A DNA stretch of 64,000 nt, from contig NZ_FXAG01000004.1 in assembly GCF_900177275.1 (NCBI RefSeq), positions 124,001-188,000 of the forward strand, in the 5' to 3' direction. The stretch is from Pseudogulbenkiania subflava DSM 22618 (lineage in GTDB: Bacteria > Pseudomonadota > Gammaproteobacteria > Burkholderiales > Chromobacteriaceae). Positions 52,804-62,407 of this stretch are shown piece after piece; the stretch's first letter is position 1; each line of letters begins with the position of its first letter. The translations under genes were made by a program, and so were the position numbers. Under the pieces are notes generated by a model that ran no database searches, was not told the DNA's origin, and saw only the letters and a list, made by a program, of their open reading frames with translations.

Positions 52804-54327
52804 TCAAGCCGACTGCAATGACAACTGTTCGGGCAAATGCTTCACCTCAAAGGTCTGCTCCACATCCCCTGCTTCGTTGACGCTCTCCAGACGAACATCG
52901 AACCCCCACAGACGCGCAACATGCTTCAGCACCTCGTGGGCGCTCCCAGCCTCCAACGGCCGACGACGATGCATCGTGTGCCGTAGCGTCAGGCCACGGT
53001 CACCGCGCACGTTGACCGACCATACTTGTATATTGGGCTCGCGTGATCCCAGGTTGTACTGCTCCGACAACTTCTGCCGCACGTCACGATAGCCCTCGTC
53101 GTCGTGAATCGCCGACACCAGCAAGGTGCTGTCGCGATCATCGTCACGAATGGAGAAGAAGCGGAAATCGCGGATCAGCTTGGGTGACAGGTATTGCGAG
53201 ACAAAGCTTTCGTCCTTGAAGTTCTTCATGGCGAAATCGAGCGTCTGTTGCCAGTTGCTGCCGGCGATATCGGGGAACCACAGTCGATCCTCTTCGGTTG
53301 GCTCCTCGCAAATACGCTTGATGTCCTGATACATGGCAAAACCCAAAGCATACGGATTGATGCCGTTGTACCAGCGGGCCGTGACAGGAGGCTGATAGAC
53401 CACGTTGGTATGCGACTGCAGGAACTCCATCATGGCGCCATCGGTAACCAGGCCCTTGGCGAACAGACGATTCATGATGGTGTAGTGCCAGAACGTGGCC
53501 CAGCCTTCGTTCATCACCTGAGTCTGGCGCTGCGGATAGAAATACTGGGCGACCTTGCGCACGATGCGCACGATTTCCCGTTGCCACGGTTCCAGGAGCG
53601 GAGCCGACTTCTCGATGAAGTACAGCAGGTTCTCCTGCGGTTCGGACGGGAAACGCACCGGCTCATGCTCGCCACCACTCTTGGCCGGCCGCGGGATGGT
53701 GCGCCACAGATCGTTGACCTGCATCTGCAGGTACTGCTCACGCTCCTCCTGCCGGGCTTGTTCTTTGGCCAGCGACAGCTTTTGCGGTCTCTTGTAGCGA
53801 TCCACACCATAATTCATCAGGGCATGGCAGGAGTCGAGCAACTCCTCCACGGCGTCGATGCCGTAGCGCTCCTCGCAACGTGCAATGTAGCTCTTGGCAA
53901 ACACCAAGTAGTCGACAATGGCCGAGGCATCGGTCCAGGTGCGGAACAGGTAGTTGCCCTTGAAGAACGAGTTGTGGCCGAAGGCGGCATGCGCAATCAC
54001 CAGTGCCTGCATGGTCATGGAGTTTTCCTCCATGAGATAGGCGATGCAGGGGTTGGAATTGATCACGATTTCGTAGGCCAGCCCCATATGGCCACGCTTG
54101 TAGCTCTTTTCGGTGGAAACGAAGTGCTTGCCGAAAGACCAGTGATGGTAATTCACCGGCATGCCGACTGATGAGTAGGCATCCATCATTTGTTCGGCAG
54201 AAATGACTTCAAGCTGAACCGGATACACATCCAGCCCATACTCCTTGACGGCAATCTCGCGAATCGCACGCTCGTACTCGTCGAGCAGGTCGAAGGTCCA
54301 TTCGGAACCAGTCGAAATGGGTGTCAT
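52804..54327 (-). CDS. SpoVR/YcgB family protein
   Basis: A 507-residue protein starting MTPISTGSEWTFDLL with GGAGG six bases upstream. The family signatures NYHHWSFGKHFVSTEKSYKRGHMGLAYEIVINSNPCIAYLMEEN and AHAAFGHNSFFKGNYLF are present, with further motifs MNEGWATFWHY and WYNGINPYALGFAMYQDI. Biochemical activity is not established; in E. coli ycgB is a sigma-S-dependent stress gene. It is the third gene of the prkA-yeaH-spoVR unit. Confidence 0.93.
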   Translation of the reverse strand: MTPISTGSEWTFDLLDEYERAIREIAVKEYGLDVYPVQLEVISAEQMMDAYSSVGMPVNYHHWSFGKHFVSTEKSYKRGHMGLAYEIVINSNPCIAYLMEENSMTMQALVIAHAAFGHNSFFKGNYLFRTWTDASAIVDYLVFAKSYIARCEERYGIDAVEELLDSCHALMNYGVDRYKRPQKLSLAKEQARQEEREQYLQMQVNDLWRTIPRPAKSGGEHEPVRFPSEPQENLLYFIEKSAPLLEPWQREIVRIVRKVAQYFYPQRQTQVMNEGWATFWHYTIMNRLFAKGLVTDGAMMEFLQSHTNVVYQPPVTARWYNGINPYALGFAMYQDIKRICEEPTEEDRLWFPDIAGSNWQQTLDFAMKNFKDESFVSQYLSPKLIRDFRFFSIRDDDRDSTLLVSAIHDDEGYRDVRQKLSEQYNLGSREPNIQVWSVNVRGDRGLTLRHTMHRRRPLEAGSAHEVLKHVARLWGFDVRLESVNEAGDVEQTFEVKHLPEQLSLQSA

Positions 54328-54358
54328 GCTGCACCTCCGCAAAGTCGGCTTGGCCTAG

Positions 54359-55630
54359 TCAGGCACGGGTAGCGGGCTGACGCTTGAAAATTTCCCGGAA
54401 CACCGGGTAGATGTCCGCCGTAGAGTGGATGCGCTGCATGGCGAAGTGCTTGCAGCGTTCCTTGACCTTGAGGTACTCGTACCAGAGGTTCTGCGGCTCG
54501 CTTTCGGTGATCTCGACATACGCGTAGTACTGACACAACGGCAGTAGCGACTCACTCAGGATTTGGGCGCAATTGGCCGAATCGCTGTCCCAATTGTCGC
54601 CGTCCGATGCTTGCGCCACATAGATGTTCCACTCGCTGCTGTTGTAGCGCTTGTAGACGATCTCCTTCATCAGGTTGAGTGCTGATGACACCACGGTGCC
54701 GCCGGATTCGCGCGAATGGAAGAAATCGTGCTCGTTGACCTCGACAGCACTGGTGTGATGCCGGATGAACACGACTTCGATCTTCTCGTAATTTCGCTGC
54801 AAAAACAGATAGAGCAGGATGAAGAAACGCTTGGCCATGTCCTTCTTCGCTTCGTCCATGGAGCCTGATACGTCCATGATGCAGAACATGACCGCTTGAC
54901 TGGTTGGTTTCGGCTGTCTGACGCGGTTGTTGTAGCGCAAATCGAAAGGGTCGATGAAGGGAATGCTGGCGAGCCGCTCGCGCAGCATGTGGATACGCTT
55001 ACGTTTCTCACGGACCTCGATGTCATGCTCTTCGTCGGATTCGAGCAGGGTATCCAGATCCTCCTCGACCTCGTTGAGCTCAGACAGGGTGGGAGCGGAC
55101 AGTGCCACACGACGCGCCAAGGCCCCGCGAAGCGAACGGACGATACTGATATTGGTTGGCGTGCCGTCGCTGGTATAGCCGGCACGCACGGACTTCATTT
55201 CCTCAATCCCCATGAGCTGGGTCTTGACCAGGTTAGGCAGCGCCAGATCCTCGAAGAAGACATTCATGAATTCTTCGCGAGACAGCTCGAAGGCAAAGTC
55301 ATCCTCCCCCTCGCCATCCTGGCTGGCCTTGCCCCCCCCTCCTCCGGCCCCGCCCTGCGGCCGATTGAAGCGATCCCCCTTGATGAACTCCTCGTTCCCC
55401 GGATGAACATTCTCGGTGACGCCCCCCTTGCCGTGATGGAATACCGGCTCTGAGACATCCTTGACTGGAATGGAAACCTTTTCACCGCTGTCGATATCGG
55501 TGATGCTCCTCCCCTTGATGGCCTTGGAGACGGCTTCCTTGATTTGGGCCTTGAAACGGCGCAGGAACCGTTCGCGGTTTACCGCGGACTTGTTCTTTCC
55601 GTTCAGACGACGATCAATGATGTGAGCCAT
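54359..55630 (-). CDS. yeaH: YeaH/DUF444 family protein (VWA-like)
   Basis: A 423-residue protein starting [27 protein letters not shown]. The second half has a von Willebrand A-like domain with the MIDAS-type motif MDVSGSM (about 251-257) and later [25 protein letters not shown]. It is the usual partner of PrkA/YeaG. The start at 55630 is chosen over an in-frame GTG two codons earlier, since GAGG is spaced five bases before it. Confidence 0.9.
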   Translation of the reverse strand: MAHIIDRRLNGKNKSAVNRERFLRRFKAQIKEAVSKAIKGRSITDIDSGEKVSIPVKDVSEPVFHHGKGGVTENVHPGNEEFIKGDRFNRPQGGAGGGGGKASQDGEGEDDFAFELSREEFMNVFFEDLALPNLVKTQLMGIEEMKSVRAGYTSDGTPTNISIVRSLRGALARRVALSAPTLSELNEVEEDLDTLLESDEEHDIEVREKRKRIHMLRERLASIPFIDPFDLRYNNRVRQPKPTSQAVMFCIMDVSGSMDEAKKDMAKRFFILLYLFLQRNYEKIEVVFIRHHTSAVEVNEHDFFHSRESGGTVVSSALNLMKEIVYKRYNSSEWNIYVAQASDGDNWDSDSANCAQILSESLLPLCQYYAYVEITESEPQNLWYEYLKVKERCKHFAMQRIHSTADIYPVFREIFKRQPATRA

Positions 55631-55717
55631 AGCCACCTCTGCAATCCCGGTTCGACAAGGCGAGTACCTTGCCGCTGATGCCTGGCCGGAACCGGAGCCC
55701 CGGCCAGAAAAGCGGGC

Positions 55718-57646
55718 TTACGACGACTTGCGCACCCGGAGGTACCATTCGCACAGCAGACGCACCTGCTTGGCGGTATACCCCTTGTCGACCATGCGGT
55801 TGACGAAGTCCTCATGCTTCTTGGCGTCCTCGGCACTCGCCTTGGCGTTGAAAGAGATGACCGGCAGCAACTCCTCGGTGTTGGAGAACATCTTCTTCTC
55901 GATCACCATACGCAGCTTCTCGTAGCTCGTCCAGGTCGGGTTCTTGCCTCCATTGCTGGCTCGTGCCCGCAGCACGAAGTTGACGATTTCGTTGCGGAAA
56001 TCCTTCGGGTTGGAAATGCCCGCCGGCTTCTCGATCTTTTCCAGCTCGGCGTTGAGCGAAGTCCGGTCGAAACTCTCGCCGGTATCCGGGTCGCGGTATT
56101 CCTGGTCCTGAATCCAGTAATCGGCGAAGGTCACGTAGCGATCGAAGATGTTCTGCCCATACTCGGAATAGCTTTCCAGATACGCAGTCTGGATTTCCTT
56201 GCCGATGAATTCGACATACTTGGGCGCCAGGAACTCCTTGATGAAGGTAAGGTACTTCTGCTCGACCTCAGGCGGGAACTGCTCGCGCTCCACCTGTTTT
56301 TCCAGCACGTACAACAGGTGCACCGGGTTGGCCGCCACTTCGGAATGATCGAAGTTGAATACCTTGGACAGAATCTTGTAGGCAAACCGGGTGGAAAGCC
56401 CGCTCATGCCTTCGTCCACACCGGCATAGTCGCGGTACTCCTGCAGCGATTTGGCCTTGGGATCGGTGTCCTTCAGGTTTTCGCCGTCGTAGACCTGCAT
56501 CTTGCTGAACAGGCTGGAGTTTTCCGGGTCTTTCAGCCGGGACAGTACGGCAAACTGCCCCATCATTTTGAGCGTTCCCGGTGCGCACGGTGCATTAGCT
56601 AGCGAAGAATTGCGGATCAGCTTGTCGTAGATCTTCATTTCCTCGGTCACGCGCAAGCAGTACGGCACCTTGACGATATAGATACGGTCGAGGAAGGCCT
56701 CGTTGTTCTTGTTGTTCTTGAACTGTTTCCACTCGGACTCGTTGGAGTGCGCCAGGATGATGCCCTCGAACGGGATCGCGCCAAAGCCCTCGGTACCCTT
56801 GAAGTTGCCTTCCTGGGTTGCGGTCAATAACGGGTGCAGCACCTTGATCGGCGCCTTGAACATTTCCACGAATTCCAGCAAACCCTGGTTGGCCAGGCAC
56901 AGGCCGCCGGAATAGCTGTAGGCATCCGGATCGTCCTGAGCGTATTTTTCCAGCTTGCGGATATCCACCTTGCCGACCAGCGACGAGATGTCCTGGTTGT
57001 TCTCGTCACCCGGCTCGGTCTTGGCCACAGCAATTTGCTTCAATACCGAAGGGTAGCGTTTGACGACGCGGAACTGACTGATGTCGCCGTTGAACTCATG
57101 CAGACGCTTCACGGCCCACGGGCTGGGGATGGCACGCAGGTAGCGACGGGGAATGCCATACTGTTCCTCGAGGATGGAGCCGTCTTCGTCGTAGTTGAAC
57201 AGGCCAAGCGGGGACTCGTTGACCGGCGAGCCTTTCAGGCAATAGAAAGGCACCAGTTCCATCAACTCCTTGAGTTTTTCCGCGATGGACGATTTGCCGC
57301 CACCAACCGGACCCAGCAGATAGAGAATCTGTTTCTTCTCTTCAAGCCCTTGGGCCGCATGGCGGAAGTAGGCCACGACCTGCTCGATCACCTCTTCCGT
57401 GCCGTAGAAATCGCGGAAGGCCGGGTAGATCTTGACCATCTTGTTACTGAAAATTCGCGATTGCCGCGGATTGTGGCGGGTGTCGATCAGTTCAGGCTCG
57501 CCGATGGCCATCAACATGCGTTCGGCGGCGGTGGCGTAGGCGGCGGGTTCGCGCTTGCAGATATCCAGGTATTCCTGGATGGTGTACTCCTCCTCGCGCG
57601 TCCGATCGTAACGTGAAGCGTACTGGCTGAAGATATCCGGGTGCAT
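55718..57646 (-). CDS. prkA: Serine protein kinase PrkA/YeaG
   Basis: A 642-residue protein with an AAA+-type PrkA N-terminal domain containing Walker A LGPVGGGKSS (about 110-119) and the family motif NPRQSRIFSNKMVKIYPAFRDFYG, and a C-terminal PrkA kinase-like region (about 400-630). In E. coli YeaG works with YeaH in starvation and stress. AGGAGG lies seven bases before the ATG. It is first in the operon. A sigma-S-like -10 element lies about 120 bases upstream. Confidence 0.95.
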   Translation of the reverse strand: MHPDIFSQYASRYDRTREEEYTIQEYLDICKREPAAYATAAERMLMAIGEPELIDTRHNPRQSRIFSNKMVKIYPAFRDFYGTEEVIEQVVAYFRHAAQGLEEKKQILYLLGPVGGGKSSIAEKLKELMELVPFYCLKGSPVNESPLGLFNYDEDGSILEEQYGIPRRYLRAIPSPWAVKRLHEFNGDISQFRVVKRYPSVLKQIAVAKTEPGDENNQDISSLVGKVDIRKLEKYAQDDPDAYSYSGGLCLANQGLLEFVEMFKAPIKVLHPLLTATQEGNFKGTEGFGAIPFEGIILAHSNESEWKQFKNNKNNEAFLDRIYIVKVPYCLRVTEEMKIYDKLIRNSSLANAPCAPGTLKMMGQFAVLSRLKDPENSSLFSKMQVYDGENLKDTDPKAKSLQEYRDYAGVDEGMSGLSTRFAYKILSKVFNFDHSEVAANPVHLLYVLEKQVEREQFPPEVEQKYLTFIKEFLAPKYVEFIGKEIQTAYLESYSEYGQNIFDRYVTFADYWIQDQEYRDPDTGESFDRTSLNAELEKIEKPAGISNPKDFRNEIVNFVLRARASNGGKNPTWTSYEKLRMVIEKKMFSNTEELLPVISFNAKASAEDAKKHEDFVNRMVDKGYTAKQVRLLCEWYLRVRKSS

Positions 57647-57766
57647 GGCTCTGCCTCCTGACGTTGCGGCAGGGGGCGGCAGCGAACGTTTCGCACATTC
57701 GCCATGCCCCCTTGCACAATTAGAGTGACTGCTAGTGAACCGGTTCTACTTCATTATGTTTTTTTG

Positions 57767-57773
57767 GGTATAG
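57767..57773 (-). promoter_or_regulatory. Possible sigma-S-type -10 element upstream of prkA
   Basis: CTATACC on the minus strand, preceded by TGTG, differs by one base from the sigma-S-favoured CTATACT. No well-spaced -35 is seen. E. coli yeaGH is sigma-S dependent, which makes the site plausible. Confidence 0.35.
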
Positions 57774-57834
57774 CACAGGAATCCGGGCTCGTCGCGGCAA
57801 TCTATGTCAGCTGGATGTAAGAAATTTTCCCGGT

Positions 57835-58152
57835 TCAGGATTTCAGTTCAATGATGCGCGCACCGATTTCATAAAGCCGGCCGCGCTCAATTTCGTTGCA
57901 GCGACGCACCTCCACTTCGGCTTCGAACGGCTTACCCGGCAGCCCACCAACAGCCGGGGCACGCACCACGACCAGCAGCCTTTCGCCGAATTGCGGCACG
58001 AACGAAGTGCGCAGTGCAAGCCCGTCGATCGACAGGTCGATGCATTCGCCATAATGGGTTTCGCCGGTATTGCGTGACTTGATGCGGGCGTTGCACCCCA
58101 TGCGGACACGCCGTGCGCCACGGCGTTCGTGGTGCGGATCAAACGGTGGCAC
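57835..58152 (-). CDS. PilZ-domain protein (c-di-GMP receptor candidate)
   Basis: A 105-residue single-domain protein with the two PilZ signature elements: an Arg-rich ERRGARRVR segment near the start (about 9-17) and DLSIDGLAL (about 39-47), matching the D/N-x-S-x-x-G motif. PilZ proteins bind cyclic di-GMP and often affect motility. It overlaps the NUDIX gene by 14 bases. The target is unknown. Confidence 0.8.
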   Translation of the reverse strand: MPPFDPHHERRGARRVRMGCNARIKSRNTGETHYGECIDLSIDGLALRTSFVPQFGERLLVVVRAPAVGGLPGKPFEAEVEVRRCNEIERGRLYEIGARIIELKS

Positions 58153-58696
58153 CCGGCAACCTCCCGTCGAGGTGGGCGGACAACCAGTGCAGGCCGACGA
58201 TCGACTTGCTGTCGCAAATTTCGCCGGTCAGGGCCATACCCATGGCGTCGGCCAGCGGCACGGTGACGACGTCGAGAAATTCGCCGTGATCCAGCTGCCG
58301 TTCGTGCAGGGTCAGGTCCTGGGCGAGGTAATAGCTGATCTGTTCGTTGGCGTAGCCGATGCAAGGATGCGCCGTGCCCAGGTAAGTCCAACGCTCGGCC
58401 TGATAGCCCGTTTCCTCGCGCAATTCCCGGCGCGCCGTGCTGTCGCGCGCTTCGTCCGGGTCGATCTTGCCGGCGGGAATTTCGAGAAAGACCCGGCCGG
58501 CGGGATAGCGGTACTGGCGCTCCATGACCAGTTCGCCGTCAGGCGTCAGTGCCAGGATGGCGACCGCACCGGGATGCAGGATGTATTCGCGAAACGCGGT
58601 GCTGCCGTCCGGCAGTTGCACCTTGTCCCGCCGCACCTGGAGAAAGCCCCCCTGGTAAACCGTTTCCGTGCTCAAGGTTTGTTCAACGAGTTCCAC
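58139..58696 (-). CDS. NUDIX hydrolase, ADP-ribose pyrophosphatase type
   Basis: A 185-residue protein with a NUDIX box from about residue 75 (GKIDPDEARDSTARRELREETGY), giving the REL-EE-G core, and a preceding VFLEIPAG typical of ADP-sugar pyrophosphatases (NudF class). It probably hydrolyses ADP-ribose or similar. It overlaps both neighbours by 14 bases, so PilZ, NUDIX and DUF2062 genes form one unit. Confidence 0.87.
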   Translation of the reverse strand: MELVEQTLSTETVYQGGFLQVRRDKVQLPDGSTAFREYILHPGAVAILALTPDGELVMERQYRYPAGRVFLEIPAGKIDPDEARDSTARRELREETGYQAERWTYLGTAHPCIGYANEQISYYLAQDLTLHERQLDHGEFLDVVTVPLADAMGMALTGEICDSKSIVGLHWLSAHLDGRLPGATV

Positions 58697-59240
58697 GCCA
58701 TCCCTTCCGTTTCTTCCATGCCATCACGATATAACAGCGCCATCCTGCCCGAACGCACAGATATCCGGCAAGCCCGAGCGTGAGACCCAGCATGGGCACG
58801 CCGACCGCCAGTGGCAAGCCCAAGCCCGCCATCCAGCCTGCCACCTGCTGCAGCCACTCCACTGGTGACGACATCGACCACTCCGGTATGGCTGTCATCG
58901 TATCGTGGTTGACCCGCCCCAGCAGCAGCTTGCCGTAGGTATACGCCAAGTAGTAGAGCGGAAGGTAAGTCAGCGGGTTGCTATAGAGCGTGGTGACGAT
59001 GGCGACCGGCAGATTGACGCGGAACACGAGCGCCAGCAAGGCGGCGGTGATCATCTGGCTCGGCCCCGGCATCAGCCCGGAGAACAAGCCGATGGCAAAG
59101 GCCAGGGCCACCTTGCGCCGGTTCAATGACCAAAACGCCGGATGATCCAGATACGGCGCCAGCCATCTCAGGTAACGGTTCTGGAACAGCACATGGCGAT
59201 CTGGCAGCAGCTTGCGCAGGTGTTGGCGGATTCGGCTCAT
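58683..59240 (-). CDS. DUF2062 membrane protein
   Basis: A 185-residue membrane protein with the family core AFAIGLFSGLMPGPSQMITAALLALVFRVNLPVA and YSNPLTYLPLYYLAYTYGKLLLG (about 48-125), and a further hydrophobic pair near the C terminus. Function unknown; it is common in proteobacteria. It is first in the DUF2062-NUDIX-PilZ run. Confidence 0.85.
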   Translation of the reverse strand: MSRIRQHLRKLLPDRHVLFQNRYLRWLAPYLDHPAFWSLNRRKVALAFAIGLFSGLMPGPSQMITAALLALVFRVNLPVAIVTTLYSNPLTYLPLYYLAYTYGKLLLGRVNHDTMTAIPEWSMSSPVEWLQQVAGWMAGLGLPLAVGVPMLGLTLGLAGYLCVRAGWRCYIVMAWKKRKGWRGTR

Positions 59241-59415
59241 GCGGGCGGACTGTCGTTAATTAGCAACCATGCCTCAGTCCATGTTAGCGAAAAAGCTTGC
59301 CAAAGCTTCATTCATAATTTAAACATACGTTTGATTTATTGGCCGGTGCGATACCGGCAGAAAACGATTGCCCGAACCGCACGACTACGGGCCGAGCTAC
59401 TCAGGAGACAACACC

Positions 59416-61200
59416 ATGCCAGCCTACAAGGCCCCCCTGCGCGATTTCGATTTCGTCCTGAACGAGCTGATCAAGATCCAGGACGTCATCCCCACCCTGC
59501 CCGGCTATCAGGAAGCCACGCAGGATATCTACACCTCCTACCTCGAAGCCGCCGCCCAGTTCTGCGAGAACGAGCTGGCTCCGCTCAATCGCCCGGGCGA
59601 CGAGGAAGGCTGCCACTTCGACGCCGTCACCCATAGCGTGACCACGCCGGCCGGCTTCAAGGAAGCCTACGCCCAGTACTGCGAACTGGGTTTCCCGGCA
59701 CTCGACTGCGATCCGGCCTACGGCGGCCAGGGCATGCCCAAGTCGCTGGCCTTCCCGGTGATGGAAATGCAGTGTTCGGCCAACGTGGCGTGGTCGATGT
59801 ACCCCGGCCTCTCCCACGGCGCTTATTCCGCCATCCACGCCCACGGCAGCGAGGAGCAGAAAGCCACCTACCTGCCCAAGCTGGTATCGGGCGAGTGGAC
59901 CGGCACCATGTGCCTGACCGAGCCGCACTGCGGCACCGACCTGGGCCTGTTGAAGACCAAGGCCGAGCCGAACGGCGACGGCAGCTACAGCATCACCGGC
60001 ACCAAGATCTTCATCTCAGCCGGCGAACACGACATGCCCGGCAACATCATCCACCTGGTGCTGGCACGCCTGCCGGATGCGCCGAAGGACGTGAAGGGCA
60101 TCTCGTTGTTCATCGTGCCCAAGTTCCACGACGACGGCAGCCGCAACACCGTCTACTGCGGCGCGCTGGAACACAAGATGGGCATCAAGGCCAACGCCAC
60201 CGCGGTAATCAACCTCGACGGCGCCAAGGGCTGGCTGATCGGCGAGCCGAACAAGGGGCTCTCCTGCATGTTCACCATGATGAACGCGGCGCGCCTGGGC
60301 TGTGGCATGCAGGGTCTGGGGATCGGCGAGGCCTCGTTCCAGGGGGCGCTGGCTTACGCCAAGGAGCGTTTGCAGATGCGTGCGCTCAACGGCGTGCACA
60401 GCCCGGACAAGCCGGCCGACCCGATCATCGTTCACCCGGACGTGCGCCGCATGCTGCTGACGCAGAAGGCCTACACCGAGGCCGGCCGCGCGCTGACTAC
60501 GCTGCTGGCGCTGCAGCTGGATATCGAGGACAAACACCCCGACGCCGCGGCACGGCAGGACGCCGCCGACCTGGTGGCACTGCTGACCCCGGTGGCCAAG
60601 GCCTTCATGACCGACAACGGCTACACCGCTGCCAACATGGGCATGCAGGTATTTGGCGGTCACGGTTTCATCCGCGAATGGGGCATGGAGCAGCTGGTGC
60701 GCGACTGCCGCATCTCGCAGATCTACGAGGGCACCAACGGCATTCAGGCGATCGACCTGCTGGGCCGCAAGGTGCTGCTCGATCAGGGCCAGAAGTTGCG
60801 CAAGTTCACCAAACAGATTCACAAGTTCTGCCAGGCCAACGAGGGCAACGACCGGCTGGCCGAGTTCGCCGGCCCGCTGTCGCGGCTGCTGAAGGAAGTC
60901 GGCGACGTCACCATGGCCGTCGGCATGGCCGCGTTCAAGGACAAGGACGAGGCCGGAGCGGCCGCCACCGACTACCTGCGCCTGATCGGCCACCTGACCT
61001 ACGCCTGGTTGTGGGCACGCATGGCCGAAGTGGCCTACACCAAGCTGGGCCAGGGCGAGGACGATTTCTACCAGGCCAAGATCACCACCGCCCGCTTTTA
61101 CTACGCCAAGCTGCTGCCGGAAGTGGAAGCGCTCAAGGCCACCATCAAGAATGGCGCCAAGCCGCTGATGAGCCTGAGCGAGGAGCAGTTCGCCTGCTGA
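59416..61200 (+). CDS. Acyl-CoA dehydrogenase (about 600-residue type)
   Basis: A 594-residue FAD enzyme starting MPAYKAPLRDFDFVLNEL, with AGGAG nine bases upstream. It contains GTMCLTEPHCGTDLG (about 170-184), FISAGEHDM, QVFGGHGFIREWGMEQLVRDCRISQIYEGTNGIQAIDLLGRK with the likely catalytic Glu in YEGT, and the extra C-terminal domain of long acyl-CoA dehydrogenases. It performs alpha-beta dehydrogenation of a fatty acyl-CoA. A terminator follows. Chain-length preference cannot be read. Confidence 0.93.
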   Translation: MPAYKAPLRDFDFVLNELIKIQDVIPTLPGYQEATQDIYTSYLEAAAQFCENELAPLNRPGDEEGCHFDAVTHSVTTPAGFKEAYAQYCELGFPALDCDPAYGGQGMPKSLAFPVMEMQCSANVAWSMYPGLSHGAYSAIHAHGSEEQKATYLPKLVSGEWTGTMCLTEPHCGTDLGLLKTKAEPNGDGSYSITGTKIFISAGEHDMPGNIIHLVLARLPDAPKDVKGISLFIVPKFHDDGSRNTVYCGALEHKMGIKANATAVINLDGAKGWLIGEPNKGLSCMFTMMNAARLGCGMQGLGIGEASFQGALAYAKERLQMRALNGVHSPDKPADPIIVHPDVRRMLLTQKAYTEAGRALTTLLALQLDIEDKHPDAAARQDAADLVALLTPVAKAFMTDNGYTAANMGMQVFGGHGFIREWGMEQLVRDCRISQIYEGTNGIQAIDLLGRKVLLDQGQKLRKFTKQIHKFCQANEGNDRLAEFAGPLSRLLKEVGDVTMAVGMAAFKDKDEAGAAATDYLRLIGHLTYAWLWARMAEVAYTKLGQGEDDFYQAKITTARFYYAKLLPEVEALKATIKNGAKPLMSLSEEQFAC

Positions 61201-61239
61201 TAACCGGTTTGTTCGACTCTGTGCAGGAGTGTGTTTTGG

Positions 61240-61263
61240 CGGCCCTTTGGGGCCGTTTTTTTT
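61240..61263 (+). terminator. Terminator after the acyl-CoA dehydrogenase gene
   Basis: CGGCCC and GGGCCG stem followed by a run of nine T residues. A second hairpin AACCGCCCC/GGGGCGGTT follows at 61287-61321. Confidence 0.8.
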
Positions 61264-61348
61264 TGATCGCCTGTCCCCGTCATGAAAACCGCCCCACGAG
61301 CATGCAGCCGGCGGGGCGGTTATATGTGACGGATCGAATTCACGTTGA

Positions 61349-61467
61349 GCTTGTAAAAGAAATCGTCGCGAGCAACCCGAGGCCGGTTTAAGAAGCACAG
61401 CCGTACAAGTGGTACGGCGAGCATCGCAGAACCGGGATCGGGGTGCGCAGCAGATTTATTTACAAGC
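61349..61467. repeat. MITE-like inverted-repeat element, family A, copy 2
   Basis: About 119 bp with ends GCTTGTAAAAGAAATC and, read inwards from the right, GCTTGTAAATAAATC. It contains GTCGCGAGC and GGTGCGCAGCAG like the element at 15447-15647, plus an inner hairpin (CCGTAC...GTACGG). It ends 3 bases before the stop codon of the YecA-like gene. Confidence 0.55.
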
Positions 61468-61469
61468 GC

Positions 61470-62138
61470 TCAGTTCTTGCCGTGGCAGGCCTTATACTTC
61501 TTGCCGCTGCCGCACGGGCAAGGATCATTGCGGCCAACCTTGTCGCCTTCGCGGCGCACCGTGCTCGGGGCCTGTTGCTTGGCCTGCCAGTAGGCGTAGA
61601 CGGCCTGGATCGCGTCGGGCAGTTCGTCCTTGAAATTGTCGAGTTCGGCGTCGGTGAAGGTGATCAGCTCCTTGCCCTCTTCCTCGTCCTCGAACATGCC
61701 ACCCAGCGCCATGATCGGCAGCAGCAGGTCTTCGAAACCCTCGTCATCGGCGGCCTCGAACCAGTCGGTATCGACGTTGTCCAGCGCGTACAGGTAGGCG
61801 TTGCACCACGGCCAGAAGTCGGCTTCTTCGGCGTCTTCGGCTTCGTACAGGATCAGATCAGGCACCTCGCCGGCTACCAGCGCGGCAACGGTGGCATCGT
61901 ACAGTTTCTGCAGCAACGCCCCCAGTTCGGCCTCGGTCGTGGCATCCTCGAACTCGGGAGCGTCCCCCAGCACCTCGTCGAGCCAGCTGCCGGCCTCAAT
62001 CGTGTCAGGGCCGCTGGCCAGTGCCGTGAAATAGCCCTGCACTTCGTCCGGGCGCATGGTGCTGCCGCTTTGCGACAGTGGGGTCAGCAGTTCTTCCAGA
62101 CGGGCCAGGTCGGCGTCGGTGAATACGATGTCGCTCAT
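61470..62138 (-). CDS. YecA/UPF0149 family protein with SEC-C zinc motif
   Basis: A 222-residue acidic protein. The first 150 residues form the UPF0149 domain ([36 protein letters not shown]). The C terminus is a SecA-type SEC-C zinc motif ([20 protein letters not shown]) with CxC...CH ligands. Exact function unknown; YecA-type proteins can bind ribosomes. The end is bordered by a MITE-like element. Confidence 0.88.
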   Translation of the reverse strand: MSDIVFTDADLARLEELLTPLSQSGSTMRPDEVQGYFTALASGPDTIEAGSWLDEVLGDAPEFEDATTEAELGALLQKLYDATVAALVAGEVPDLILYEAEDAEEADFWPWCNAYLYALDNVDTDWFEAADDEGFEDLLLPIMALGGMFEDEEEGKELITFTDAELDNFKDELPDAIQAVYAYWQAKQQAPSTVRREGDKVGRNDPCPCGSGKKYKACHGKN

Positions 62139-62174
62139 GATGATTCCTCGGGTTGTTTGCCGGGCATTGTAGCG

Positions 62175-62195
62175 AAAAGCCCCGCTGGGCGGGGC
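62175..62195 (-). terminator. Terminator after the acyl-CoA synthetase gene
   Basis: On the minus strand GCCCCGC and GCGGGGC form a 7-bp stem followed by TTTTCG. It lies between the synthetase stop (62408) and the YecA-like start (62138). The remaining intergenic bases show no gene. Confidence 0.6.
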
Positions 62196-62407
62196 ACTTC
62201 ACGGTAAGCGCTGGTCAAGGCATGACAAGCGGCGAACGCGGAGAGACGGCGGTTGTGCCAGGGCCGGCAGGGTGACGCAAGCCTGCCGGCACCGCTGTGC
62301 TGCACGCTGTCCGGTACGCGACGGTCCTTTATCGCAAGACCCCGGATGCGCATACCATCCATCCGCCCCGAAACCTCCGCCGCCACGCCATGCCGAGGCA
62401 GGCCGCC

